Assembly: GCF_004340685.1 (NCBI RefSeq)
Contig: NZ_SLUN01000022.1
Location: forward strand, 1-64,000
Source: Hydrogenispora ethanolica
GTDB lineage: Bacteria; Bacillota; UBA4882; UBA8346
Length of the DNA: 64,000 nt
Direction of reading: 5' to 3'
The translations under genes and the position numbers were made by a program. The stretch's first letter is position 1, and every line of letters begins with the position of its first letter. This document shows, in pieces, positions 52,298-60,910 of this stretch. Under the pieces are notes generated by a model, which made no database searches, was not told the origin of the DNA, and saw only the letters and a program-made list of their open reading frames with translations.

Positions 52298-53183
52298 TAT
52301 TTACACCACCCTTCGCATGAAACTTCAATAGTTGTACGAGAGTGGCTTTGAGATCTTTGCGTGCTACTATCATGTCAATAATTCCGTGCTCCAGCAGGAA
52401 CTCCGATGTCTGGAAACCAGCAGGCAACGTTTGATGTATTGTTTGTTGGATAACCCGCGGGCCGGCAAAACCGATCAAAGCATCGGGTTCGGCAATAATT
52501 ACATCCCCTAATGAAGCAAAGCTGGCAAAGACCCCGCCCATAGTCGGATCAGTCAGAACCGAAATATAAAGTGATCCAGCAGCGGATAGTTTATTCAAAG
52601 CTTGACTCGTCTTCGCCATTTGCATCAGAGATAGAATCCCTTCATGCATCCGAGCGCCGCCACCTCCGGCGGAGACCGCGATTAACGGAATTTTTTCAGC
52701 AGCAGCCAATTCAATAGCCCGCGTAATTTTTTCACCGACGACCGAACCCATAGAACCGCCTACAAATCCAAAATCAATCACAGCTAAGACGGCAGGAATT
52801 CCACCGATTAGCGACTTACCAACAATTGCGCCTTCAATTAATTCGGTTGTTTTCTGGGATTTCTTCACCTTATTTTCATAGTCAGGAAAATTCAACGGAT
52901 TGACGGTTTTAAGGTTTTCATGCTCCTCATGAAAACTATCGGCATCAGCCAACAACATTAAGCGTTCTTTGGCGCCAATCCGAAAATGAAATCCGCACTT
53001 GGGACATACTTTCAGGTTTTTTTCGATATCCTTGTGGTAGGTTATTTGCGCACAACGGTTGCACTTCACCCACAAACCATCGGGAATCTCTTTTTTCTCA
53101 ATCTCAACTTTGTGAGTGAAATCCGATTGATCGGTTTTGACAGTTATATATTTAGGCTTGGTCTTGAATAAGTCCTTTAACAA
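52287..53183 (-). CDS. accD: Acetyl-CoA carboxylase carboxyltransferase subunit beta
   Basis: The partner of AccA. Its N-terminal zinc ribbon has Cys pairs KCNRC and VCPKCG near residues 40-62, which bind mRNA and the subunit interface in characterised homologues. The crotonase-fold domain with SAGGGGARMHEG and GFAGPRVIQQT follows. The 298-residue length is normal. accB and accC are not in the window. Confidence 0.97.
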   Translation of the reverse strand: MLKDLFKTKPKYITVKTDQSDFTHKVEIEKKEIPDGLWVKCNRCAQITYHKDIEKNLKVCPKCGFHFRIGAKERLMLLADADSFHEEHENLKTVNPLNFPDYENKVKKSQKTTELIEGAIVGKSLIGGIPAVLAVIDFGFVGGSMGSVVGEKITRAIELAAAEKIPLIAVSAGGGGARMHEGILSLMQMAKTSQALNKLSAAGSLYISVLTDPTMGGVFASFASLGDVIIAEPDALIGFAGPRVIQQTIHQTLPAGFQTSEFLLEHGIIDMIVARKDLKATLVQLLKFHAKGGVNIGE

Positions 53184-53284
53184 TCAGTCCACTCCTTGTC
53201 AGTGTCCAGTTAAAGAATAATATAAATTTTTAGAAATATATCCTATCATAAAAAATTCTCGCTTCATCCTGAAAATCCTGCCAA

Positions 53285-53485
53285 TTAAGCTTGCTGCAAT
53301 GCGTTGTTAATGACCTCGGTTGCTTCTTCAATTTCAACTTCAGAGACCATAACCTCCACATTTCTCTCCTCTTTTGAAAATAGATTTGCTTCTTTAATTT
53401 TTACCAAAATTCCCTCGACCTCTAGCAATTCTTTTAGATAGCTGGCAACTCTGCGGTTAGGGGCCACATAAACTACCACCCACAT
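53285..53485 (-). CDS. Small DUF2007-like protein upstream of accD
   Basis: A 66-residue protein, WVVVYVAPNRRVASYLKELL then a mid-part EGILVKIKEAN and EVMVSEVEIEEATEVINN. This is the ferredoxin-like beta-alpha-beta layout of DUF2007 signal-transducer-like proteins. Related small genes sit before accD in several Clostridia and are sometimes mislabelled. It lies 101 bases upstream of accD and may be in the same transcript. Its function is unknown. Confidence 0.68.
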   Translation of the reverse strand: MWVVVYVAPNRRVASYLKELLEVEGILVKIKEANLFSKEERNVEVMVSEVEIEEATEVINNALQQA

Positions 53486-53636
53486 GGGAACTCCTCTTTT
53501 CTAGATTATGTATCCGCAATTAAGATTCAGTCTTCAGCAGTTGATATGCATATACATTTCAAGATATATGAGCCGCTAAAGGAAGTCAATAGTTTTTTAA
53601 AAATCAAAACAAGTTTAGGAATTACGGATAACCGAA

Positions 53637-54998
53637 TCAGTGTTTTTCCAACTCATTGACGAGCTTTTTGAAAAGGCGGCCCCGCTCCTGATAATTATTG
53701 AACATGTCGTAACTGGCACAAGCTGGTGACAACAGCACTACGTCGCCGGAAGTAGCCCTCGTTGATGCAAACGCCACTGCATCTTCCAGCCTATGGACTG
53801 ATTCAATTGGAAAATCCGGTGCAATTTTTTGAACTTCTTCCTTAATTTGCGAGGCAGTGACACCTAAGACAATCAAATGTTTGCAACGCTCCGCAACCAC
53901 TTTGGCGAAACGATCGAACGGCAGATGTTTATCATAGCCGCCGGCAATTAAAATCGTAGGAGCGGTCATTGCATTTAGACCCGCAATAGCGCGGTCGGGA
54001 GTCGTGGATATCGAATCGTTGTAAAACTTTACCCCATTTAGTTCGCGCACTAATTCCAGGCGATGTTCCACACCGCTAAATTCACGGGCGACTTTAGCAA
54101 TGGTCTCAATGGAGACCCCTTGTAAAGTGCTGATTAAAGCAGCTGCTAAAATATTCTCGATATTATGATCTCCAAGTAAACGGAGCTGATCCCGTATGGC
54201 AATGACCTCTGATTGACCATTTAAGCGGACTATTAACTCTGTACCGTTTAAAAAGGCCCCTTCATCCAGGAGTTTCTTGCGGCTGAAAAAGAATAATCTT
54301 CCCTTTACGGATGAAGCTAGTTCTCTCGTAATATCGTTGTCATAGTTTAAAATCGCAATTCTATCGGGAGATTGAAAACGTAGAATGTTAGCCTTGGCTC
54401 CTATGTATTCAGCCATCGATGCATGCATATCCAGATGATTAGGAGTAATGTTGGTAATAAGAGCACAGTCCGGACTTTGAGTCAAGTCTTGAAGTTGAAA
54501 ACTGCTTAATTCCAAAATAACACGGGAATCGGTCGTCATTTCAGGTAAGAAATCCAATAATGAGCAGCCAATATTTCCACCAATATAGGTGTTTGGAAAA
54601 TCGGCCTTTACCATGAGCCCGGTTAATGTGGTTGTCGTAGTTTTACCGCTGCTTCCAGTGATACCGATGATCCTGCCTGGGCATTTACGAAGAAAAAGCT
54701 CCATTTCACTGCTGAAAACGGCTCCTTCCGCTTTCGCGCGTAACAATTCCGGCAAGTCTTTTTTCATTCCTGGAGTTACAAATATGATATCAAAATCCCG
54801 TAATTGCTCTAAATAATCAGGGCCGAGACAATAATTCACCTTCAATCCGGTTAATTGAGATACATACTTTTCTAAACCCGCGGCTTCTTTTTTATCGAAT
54901 ACGAAAACATTGGCCTTTTCGTTAACTAAATACCGTATTAATGGTGTATTGCTGACACCCAAACCGATAACGGCTATTTTTTTATTCTCATACTCCAT
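53637..54998 (-). CDS. murD: UDP-N-acetylmuramoyl-L-alanine--D-glutamate ligase
   Basis: Adds D-Glu to the peptidoglycan precursor using ATP. The 453-residue protein has a UDP-binding Rossmann domain (1-95), ATP loop GITGSSGKTTTT (112-123), the Mur-ligase motif NITPNHLDMH and a C-terminal domain with the DSISTTPDRA loop. It is isolated from any mur/fts cluster, which is unusual for murD. A murD copy in the division cluster elsewhere in the genome would make this one a paralogue. Confidence 0.94.
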   Translation of the reverse strand: MEYENKKIAVIGLGVSNTPLIRYLVNEKANVFVFDKKEAAGLEKYVSQLTGLKVNYCLGPDYLEQLRDFDIIFVTPGMKKDLPELLRAKAEGAVFSSEMELFLRKCPGRIIGITGSSGKTTTTTLTGLMVKADFPNTYIGGNIGCSLLDFLPEMTTDSRVILELSSFQLQDLTQSPDCALITNITPNHLDMHASMAEYIGAKANILRFQSPDRIAILNYDNDITRELASSVKGRLFFFSRKKLLDEGAFLNGTELIVRLNGQSEVIAIRDQLRLLGDHNIENILAAALISTLQGVSIETIAKVAREFSGVEHRLELVRELNGVKFYNDSISTTPDRAIAGLNAMTAPTILIAGGYDKHLPFDRFAKVVAERCKHLIVLGVTASQIKEEVQKIAPDFPIESVHRLEDAVAFASTRATSGDVVLLSPACASYDMFNNYQERGRLFKKLVNELEKH

Positions 54999-55084
54999 CC
55001 AACCGGCCTCCTATAATTCATCCCAAAAAATTTCGACGATAAATCCTACTCTCCTGCCGACGAATGGTAACTTGACGTCTTTTC

Positions 55085-56392
55085 TCAAATGGTTGCCGAA
55101 GCTAAAAAAGAATACCCCGGATTGTCCTCGTCGGAGATTTTTCCGAAATAACTGTCCTCGGCCGCTAACGATTTCAAAAAATCGCCATTGATGACTGCCT
55201 TGACCTTTCCAAGGACGGCCCCGTTCTCAACCAGCAGGCATTGATCAGCGGTCAAGGAAAAGCTGCCCGAGCTTGAATCTTGAGTGTGCATACCCAAAAC
55301 GGAATACACAATGAGACCTCTTTCAGTATTTTTTATCAGCTGTTCCCATTCTGGAACTGCTAAGCCCGTTTTGATGAAAAAGCCCCGGCCTCCGGCAACG
55401 ACCGGGGTTGGCGGGAAACCCGTTTTTTTAGCATATTTTAAACCGAGAATCGGCGTGCGAAGCCTCCCATGTTCAATCAATTCGATCTGGCCCCCGGGTA
55501 CCCCTTCGGAAGTGCACAAATAAGAAAACGCCCGTAAGGGTTGGAGAGTATCGAGCACCAACGAAAGGTCATTCCGTAAAACCATTCGGTTTTCTTTAAA
55601 ATCATCAAGCGAAAACCGGCTTTGTCGGTTCACCACCAGACTCCCGTAAAGATTCGAAATTAAAAACTGGCTCAGAAACGATTCAAAAACTTCGGGCGGA
55701 AACAACAAGCGGATTTCCCCGGAAAAATTGGTTGAAACCGTATTGTCCAGCAGCTTGCCGATACGGGCGGTATTTTGAATTATTGCTTCAATCTTGTCCT
55801 CCGCCGGCCAGAACTTTTCCTGAAAAGACTCGCCATAACTATTGTTCACCTCGAAATAGAATTCCACGGGGGTTTGGCGATATTCCAATGAAAAACCGGC
55901 AGAATTCTTCATTACACGAGTACTATGAAAACAGCGGACTTTCCCGTTAATTTTGCGGAGCCCGGCAGCGCTTAATTTCCGCAGGCCGGTTTCGAGGAGG
56001 CGAAACGGTTGCGAATTGTCCCGGTCCACGATATGTTCAACCGCCGAGTCCGCCAGATCGACTTGAGGAACTTCCTTCGGGGTATACAAAGAAACACCTT
56101 CGGGGTCGGAATAGGCAGCGGTCTTCCAATTGTTCATATACTCATCAAAACTCTCCGTCACTTGAGAATCGAGTTTGCCCGAACTATAGCGTTGGTTTTT
56201 CCAATATAAAAAAATTTCCCCCGAAATACTCCGCTTATAACTAGGGGCTGAATAAGGTCCTCCGATCCGGTTGTCTTTCAGACCAACCTCCAAACCTCGA
56301 GTGTCGTGGAGATCAAACCGCCATTCCGTCAAATCGGAATCTCTCTTCTGATAGCTGGTCAAAATATCGGCAAGCTGCTCCGCCAAGATCAA
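55085..56392 (-). CDS. TldE/PmbA-like metallopeptidase partner subunit
   Basis: A 435-residue protein. The N-terminal FDLHDTRGLEVGLKDNRIGGPY and the C-terminal GGRGFFIKTGLA, QDSSSGSFSLTADQCLL and GKVKAVINGDFL follow the TldE/PmbA pattern, the subunit without the metal site. It starts one base after the TldD stop, so they surely work as a pair, degrading or trimming small modified peptides. The sequence is divergent from the Escherichia form. Confidence 0.78.
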   Translation of the reverse strand: MILAEQLADILTSYQKRDSDLTEWRFDLHDTRGLEVGLKDNRIGGPYSAPSYKRSISGEIFLYWKNQRYSSGKLDSQVTESFDEYMNNWKTAAYSDPEGVSLYTPKEVPQVDLADSAVEHIVDRDNSQPFRLLETGLRKLSAAGLRKINGKVRCFHSTRVMKNSAGFSLEYRQTPVEFYFEVNNSYGESFQEKFWPAEDKIEAIIQNTARIGKLLDNTVSTNFSGEIRLLFPPEVFESFLSQFLISNLYGSLVVNRQSRFSLDDFKENRMVLRNDLSLVLDTLQPLRAFSYLCTSEGVPGGQIELIEHGRLRTPILGLKYAKKTGFPPTPVVAGGRGFFIKTGLAVPEWEQLIKNTERGLIVYSVLGMHTQDSSSGSFSLTADQCLLVENGAVLGKVKAVINGDFLKSLAAEDSYFGKISDEDNPGYSFLASATI

Positions 56393-56393
56393 A

Positions 56394-57875
56394 TTATTCT
56401 CCTCCGATCATAATTTCTGGATTTTGGTTAATCATGAGAAAATAATGGGAACCTCCGCAACTTGGGACTCCTTGCCCCATCTTGCCGCAAGTGCCCATGG
56501 CGTCGATTTGCAACGGCCCGATGGCGGCGCTGACGGAATCCAGGACAGACAGTACTTTCCCACTGAATATAGCCGGTTTGTACAGGACCGGAGTTTCGGA
56601 TAAGGCATAAATTCCCGAACAATGAAACACAAAATCGCCAAAGGCCGGATTGACTTGTCCGCCTTGAAAGCCCGTTAAATAAAGCACCTTTTCCTGGGGT
56701 TCGATCAACTTATGCCGGACCAGGAAATGGTACAAGTCAGCCGGAGTTATCGCTTCAAAATCTCCCGCCATCGGCAGCGCGTTTTCATATTCGATCCGAA
56801 TATTGGTCATCCGCGCAATCGGCAACGAGAAAAAGCTCTCGACCCGTTCCGCCCCGGTAAGCGCCACTCCCGCACGTCTGGCCGAAAAAACATCGGATAA
56901 TCCGGCGCTAAGTTTTCCATGATCCACAATTTTCACGGTTTTTCGCTCAATTCCCATGGCGCTGACGGGTTGATACGCATAATCCCCTTCAATCGGCCCA
57001 TCGATGATCGATAGATGTTCATTCGCGACCTTGAGGCCGACTTTGAGCCGACCGTCCTCCCCCAGAATCGAACTTTCGAGCGCGTCGGTCTCCGCCGCAT
57101 GACCAAAGGCTTCATGAGCCAACCCTTTGGCCAAGGCATAATCGATGACCAGCTTATAGTTGCCGCTTTTCAATTTGGGGGCGCCCAGCAACTCCAAAGC
57201 CAAACGCGCTGCCTTGTGCGCCCGGGAGCGTAACCGTTCGAGGCTCTCCGCTTCGATGATGATACCCAAATCGGTCCCGGGAAGATTGGCATAGGCGGTG
57301 GCGGTATCCGTCGCAGATTTGGCAGTGATCGAATGGTACAGAAATGACCGGGGGGTATTAAAAGAAACATCCGTCCCGTCGGAACGGGCGATCCGCCATT
57401 CTTCGGCGCTCAACCTCAAGATAGTCCGCACCGACAGCCGCTCATCCATGTCGGTGAGTTCCCGGTTGATCGCCTTGACTTTCGCTTCAACATTTTCCAA
57501 GCTGATGCTACCCAGAGGATGACGCTCGGTGATGGTAACTTTTTTCTGAAGCGGTTCCAACTGAAAAACTTCCTGATTGGATTCACTGCTATAGAATTGG
57601 CCCTGGTCCGCCAGAAACGCCGCTTTATGAAACAGCTCGACCGCGATGGCCTCGCTGATTTGGTCGGATGCGGCGAAGCCCATATACCCTTGGGGCGAAA
57701 TCACCTGGATTCCGACTCCGGCCGTCGTGGCGGTGCTCACCTCTTCCGTTTTGCCGTTATTGATGTGGAGAGCCAGATCTTTACGGTACTGGATCCGCAG
57801 CACAAAATAAAAGTCTTTGGCCGCAGCTTCAGTGCGTATTCGATGGATAATTCCGCTATATTGGTCAACTTTCAT
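56394..57875 (-). CDS. tldD: TldD-family metallopeptidase
   Basis: A 493-residue catalytic subunit of a TldD/TldE protease. The metal motif HEAFGHAAETD lies at 254-264 (HExxxH with a following acidic ligand), and the C-terminal GTCGKMGQGVPSCGGSHYF carries the conserved Cys/Gly-rich loop. ATG 57875, with GAGG five bases upstream, is chosen over the open frame from 57911. Known TldDE act on gyrase-inhibitor peptides and other modified peptides. No RiPP gene was found next to this pair. Confidence 0.88.
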   Translation of the reverse strand: MKVDQYSGIIHRIRTEAAAKDFYFVLRIQYRKDLALHINNGKTEEVSTATTAGVGIQVISPQGYMGFAASDQISEAIAVELFHKAAFLADQGQFYSSESNQEVFQLEPLQKKVTITERHPLGSISLENVEAKVKAINRELTDMDERLSVRTILRLSAEEWRIARSDGTDVSFNTPRSFLYHSITAKSATDTATAYANLPGTDLGIIIEAESLERLRSRAHKAARLALELLGAPKLKSGNYKLVIDYALAKGLAHEAFGHAAETDALESSILGEDGRLKVGLKVANEHLSIIDGPIEGDYAYQPVSAMGIERKTVKIVDHGKLSAGLSDVFSARRAGVALTGAERVESFFSLPIARMTNIRIEYENALPMAGDFEAITPADLYHFLVRHKLIEPQEKVLYLTGFQGGQVNPAFGDFVFHCSGIYALSETPVLYKPAIFSGKVLSVLDSVSAAIGPLQIDAMGTCGKMGQGVPSCGGSHYFLMINQNPEIMIGGE

Positions 57876-57976
57876 GAGGTCCTCGCTACTGATAAATTTT
57901 GGCTTTCGCAATTATGCTGCGCTTCAAGTTTTAGGTTTATGCGAATTTTTAGGGTTTAATCCTTAAGAATAGCGCT

Positions 57977-58306
57977 TTAATTCAGATGTTCAGCCCGCAA
58001 ACGAGACTCGGTGGCTAATACTTGCGGCCGGAAGAGATCGATCAATGCCTCGCTGAATTGTTCGATTTCTTGGCGCGGTTGCCACCAAAACACATCGATG
58101 GTTAAAAACTTTTGTACGGAAAAGACCTGGATCAAAATGAAGCAATCGTCAAACTCCCCACTGATCCGGGTTCCTTCAGGTTTGAACGTTTGAAAGACCC
58201 ATTGGATGTTGATAATGCCGTCAGAGTTCGTGATGCGGCGAATTTCGGACATAAATTCAGTAGGATTGTTCCATAATTCATTCTGACAAAAATATAAATC
58301 CGCCAT
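57977..58306 (-). CDS. SpeD-like protein lacking the pyruvoyl catalytic residues
   Basis: A 109-residue protein with the length and layout of half-size S-adenosylmethionine decarboxylase: ELW near the start, FKPEGTRISG where SpeD has FxPQGVSG, then TIDVFWW where SpeD has IDVYTC, and a terminal ALIDLFRP. The self-cleaving Ser (ESH), the proton-donor Cys and the His/Glu of the active site are all replaced (by DDCF, WW and QVFSV), so decarboxylase activity is not expected. ATG 58306 has GGGAG seven bases upstream. The relationship is inferred by eye. Confidence 0.5.
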   Translation of the reverse strand: MADLYFCQNELWNNPTEFMSEIRRITNSDGIINIQWVFQTFKPEGTRISGEFDDCFILIQVFSVQKFLTIDVFWWQPRQEIEQFSEALIDLFRPQVLATESRLRAEHLN

Positions 58307-58468
58307 CAAATGTCTCCCGAAGCCCGCCTTCATACCCGACAACCCGCTCCCTTCAGCCTTCATAGCACATCATATGATTCGGAAGAGACTACGGGTATCA
58401 GATTTGAAAAAAATCGTTTTACCCCTCGAACGGCAAATTCTCAGTGGGGCTCGCCCAATTTTTACGGC

Positions 58469-60070
58469 TTAAGCGGGTTGCCTCAAAAGTTCCTCCAACT
58501 CCGAGAGTTCCTGCTTCAATTGTTCGACCTGGGCGTGTATCTTCTTCCTGTCGGCAGAAGGGCCTTCCGTCCGGAGAGCCAGGATCAGGTGCTCAAGGTC
58601 GGTAAGTTTTCGATCAAACGCAAAATTATTCAATGCCGCGACTGTACGCTGTTCTTTCAGTTCGGCGCCGGCTTTCAATTCAAAACGATCGCCCCACCGA
58701 GGAATAAAAGTCGCAACCGGAAACCGATCGCGGATCGCCCGCTCCAAGTCCGCTTGGGCCTGATTTTCCCCATGAACGAGGAACAAACCGCGGGGCTGCC
58801 GTTGAAATCCTTGCAGCCACTCCAGGAGGCCATTTTGGTCGGCATGCGCCGAAAAGCCGCCGATGGAATGAATTTGAGCCTGAACCGTCAGCTGTTCCCC
58901 CATGATCTTTACGACTTTGGCACCCTCCAATAAACGGCGGCCCAAAGTCCCTTCGGCCTGGTATCCGACAAAGAGGATGTGCGATTGGGGCCGCCACAAA
59001 TTGTGTTTCAAATGGTGCAAGATCCGGCCCGCTTCACACATGCCGCTGGCCGAGATGATGATGGCGCCCCGGGCGGTCTCATTCAGCTTTTTCGACTCCT
59101 CGGTCGTGCGCACGAAATGAAGATTGCCGAACTCAAAAGGGCTTTCCTTGGCCGCGAACAACCCTCTGGTTTCGGCATCATAACAATCGGGATTATTCCG
59201 GTAAATCTCGGTGATCGAGACCGCCATCGGGCTGTCGATATAGACCGGGACTTTGGGAATCTCCCCCCGGTAAAAGAGCATCTTCAAGTGGTACAGCAGA
59301 TCTTGGGTCCGTCCGATGGCAAAAGCCGGAATGATCAAATTTCCCTGAGAGTGGACTGTTTCCAGCACAATCTGGCGCAATTTTTCAATCCGTTCCGGGC
59401 CCGGTTCATGAAGACGGTTGCCATAGGTCGATTCCATTAGTACATAGTCAGCATCACGGACAAATTCCGGGTCTTGGATGATGGGCTGGTTGTTTTGGCC
59501 CAGATCACCCGAGAAGGCCACTTTGGTAGTTCGCCCGTTTTCTTCCACCCAGATTTCGGCTATCGCCGAACCCAGAATATGGCCGGCGTCCAAAAAATTG
59601 ATCCGAATTCCGGGAACAGGCTCAAAACGCTGGCGATAACTCTGCGGCCGCAGCAAGGCGCCGGTACTCAGGGCGTCGTTCGCCGTATAGAGCGGTTCCG
59701 TTAATGGTTCGCCGGTGCGTGACCGTTTCCGGTTGCGCCATTCCGCTTCCATCTCTTGAATATGCCCGGAATCGGCCATCACTATCTTGCAGATTTCGGC
59801 CGTAGCCTTGGTGGCGTATATCGGCCCCTTGAATCCCCTCAGCCATAGTTTGGGAAGCAGCCCGCAATGGTCGACATGGGCATGGGTCAGCACCACAAAG
59901 TCCAGCGCGGCCGGATTGAATAGAAAATCCTTCTCATTGAGCTGACGAAGCTCTTTGGTTCCCTGGAACATGCCGCAATCAATCAAAAAGCGGTAACGTT
60001 CCGTCTCCACCAGATACGAAGAGCCGGTAACCGTGCCGGCGGCACCACAAAATGTAATCCACATTGGCAT
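58469..60070 (-). CDS. Beta-CASP metallo-beta-lactamase ribonuclease (CPSF-like)
   Basis: A 533-residue RNA-processing nuclease. The metallo-beta-lactamase core begins with FCGAAGTVTGSSYL and has the zinc motif HAHVDH at 63-68. The beta-CASP insert and the RNA-metabolising C-terminal block (SASGMCEAGRILHHL, FVGYQAEGTLGRRL, IGGFSAHADQ) are all present. The last ~60 residues form a charged coiled coil. It is a free-standing homologue of eukaryotic CPSF73, separate from RNase J. Confidence 0.92.
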   Translation of the reverse strand: MPMWITFCGAAGTVTGSSYLVETERYRFLIDCGMFQGTKELRQLNEKDFLFNPAALDFVVLTHAHVDHCGLLPKLWLRGFKGPIYATKATAEICKIVMADSGHIQEMEAEWRNRKRSRTGEPLTEPLYTANDALSTGALLRPQSYRQRFEPVPGIRINFLDAGHILGSAIAEIWVEENGRTTKVAFSGDLGQNNQPIIQDPEFVRDADYVLMESTYGNRLHEPGPERIEKLRQIVLETVHSQGNLIIPAFAIGRTQDLLYHLKMLFYRGEIPKVPVYIDSPMAVSITEIYRNNPDCYDAETRGLFAAKESPFEFGNLHFVRTTEESKKLNETARGAIIISASGMCEAGRILHHLKHNLWRPQSHILFVGYQAEGTLGRRLLEGAKVVKIMGEQLTVQAQIHSIGGFSAHADQNGLLEWLQGFQRQPRGLFLVHGENQAQADLERAIRDRFPVATFIPRWGDRFELKAGAELKEQRTVAALNNFAFDRKLTDLEHLILALRTEGPSADRKKIHAQVEQLKQELSELEELLRQPA

Positions 60071-60262
60071 TCCTCCTTGCCCGTCTACTTGTCCTCAAGA
60101 CAAAAACCAACCCCATCGCTTTCATCCGGAATTCCGCAACTGAAACGTCCATGAGAGAGGGATAACTTTTTATAGTATCGCATATTCAACGCGGAAACGG
60201 AATAGTTTCTCAATAGTTTTCCAGCTTACTGCATTTTCCGTAAAAAAATTTACGATTTTCTT

Positions 60263-60291
60263 TTGACAAACCCGCTACTCTTTGCTATAAT
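60263..60291 (+). promoter_or_regulatory. Consensus promoter of tRNA-Pro(CGG)
   Basis: TTGACA (60263-60268), a 17-base spacer and TATAAT (60286-60291) match sigma-A consensus perfectly. The tRNA begins 12 bases downstream. Confidence 0.93.
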
Positions 60292-60303
60292 AAATCCGTT
60301 GTC

Positions 60304-60380
60304 CGGGGTGTGGCTCAGCTTGGTAGAGCGTTCGGTTCGGGACCGAAAGGCCGGAGGTTCAAATCCTCTCACCCCGACCA
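60304..60380 (+). tRNA. tRNA-Pro (CGG)
   Basis: A 77-base cloverleaf with acceptor CGGGGTG/CACCCCG, anticodon stem TTCGG/CCGAA around TTCGGGA (anticodon CGG), T-loop GTTCAAATC, discriminator A and an encoded CCA. It is a single transcript with promoter and terminator. Confidence 0.97.
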
Positions 60381-60394
60381 TGAAAGAAAGTGAG

Positions 60395-60420
60395 AAAGCC
60401 TATAAAGGGCTTTTTTATTT
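60395..60420 (+). terminator. Terminator of tRNA-Pro(CGG)
   Basis: AAAGCC (60395-60400) and GGCTTT (60408-60413) form the stem, continuing into TTTTATTTT. It lies 15 bases beyond the tRNA. Confidence 0.85.
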
Positions 60421-60561
60421 TATCGTCATTTTTTCTCCGCCCCTGAGAAGTTTTCCTTCCAAGAACCCCTATTTTCCGAACCGAACCATTCGGCCAAAAT
60501 CCATCAAAGCTCTTAAGGACTCGGGTTGGTTTTCCCGACCCAATACCCAAAGGATTACCAT

Positions 60562-60802
60562 GAACCGCCAGAACCTTTCGACCTTCCGCTCAGGCCGACG
60601 GAGGAACCGCCGAAGCGATCGGAAACCCTTCCGGAGCCCAAAGCAAACCTTCCAAAGGCTTCGGAAGCCCTGCCAAAGCCTCCGGCCGACCTGCCGGAAT
60701 GGAGCGCCGAGGCGCCCGAGACACGGGCGGAATTTCCCAAGACCGCGGCGGTCCTTCCGGAGGAGCGAGCCGCCATTCGCAGAATGTTAGGAAGGTCACG
60801 GA
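60562..60802. repeat. Array C: GC-rich 21-bp repeats with CTTCCGGAG core
   Basis: From about 60629 eight consecutive 21-base units follow, starting CTTCCGGAG, CTTCCAAAG, CTGCCAAAG, CTGCCGGAA, GCGCCCGAG, TTTCCCAAG, CTTCCGGAG and ATTCGCAGA; two or three degenerate units precede them. The core is a CCGG-centred near-palindrome. Because 21 is divisible by three, open frames with seven-residue repeats arise on both strands (for example LPEPKAN, LPKASEA, LPKPPAD on +), but they begin at poor start codons without a clear ribosome site. The array lies between the tRNA terminator and the pdp terminator, again a convergent gap. Confidence 0.8.
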
Positions 60803-60834
60803 AATAAATTCCAGCTTTCCAAGGAAGGATATAA

Positions 60835-60884
60835 AAAACCAAAGCTATCTTTTTTTAACGCCCTCGAGAGACAGCTTTGGTTTT
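60835..60884. terminator. pdp terminator, bidirectional
   Basis: AAAACCAAAGCT (60835-60846) pairs with AGCTTTGGTTTT (60873-60884) around a 26-base loop, giving T-tracts on both strands. It lies 26 bases past the pdp stop. Confidence 0.75.
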
Positions 60885-60910
60885 CCTCTAGAAATTCCTT
60901 TACATTCCGA

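Noticed and set aside
58902-59704. Several plus-strand frames of 70-150 codons opposite the beta-CASP RNase
   Set aside because: Shadows of a well-supported gene on the other strand; no family features.
60526-60807. 93-residue Pro/Glu-rich protein as a confident gene
   Set aside because: TTG start without a Shine-Dalgarno. The opposite strand is equally open. Reported as a repeat array instead.
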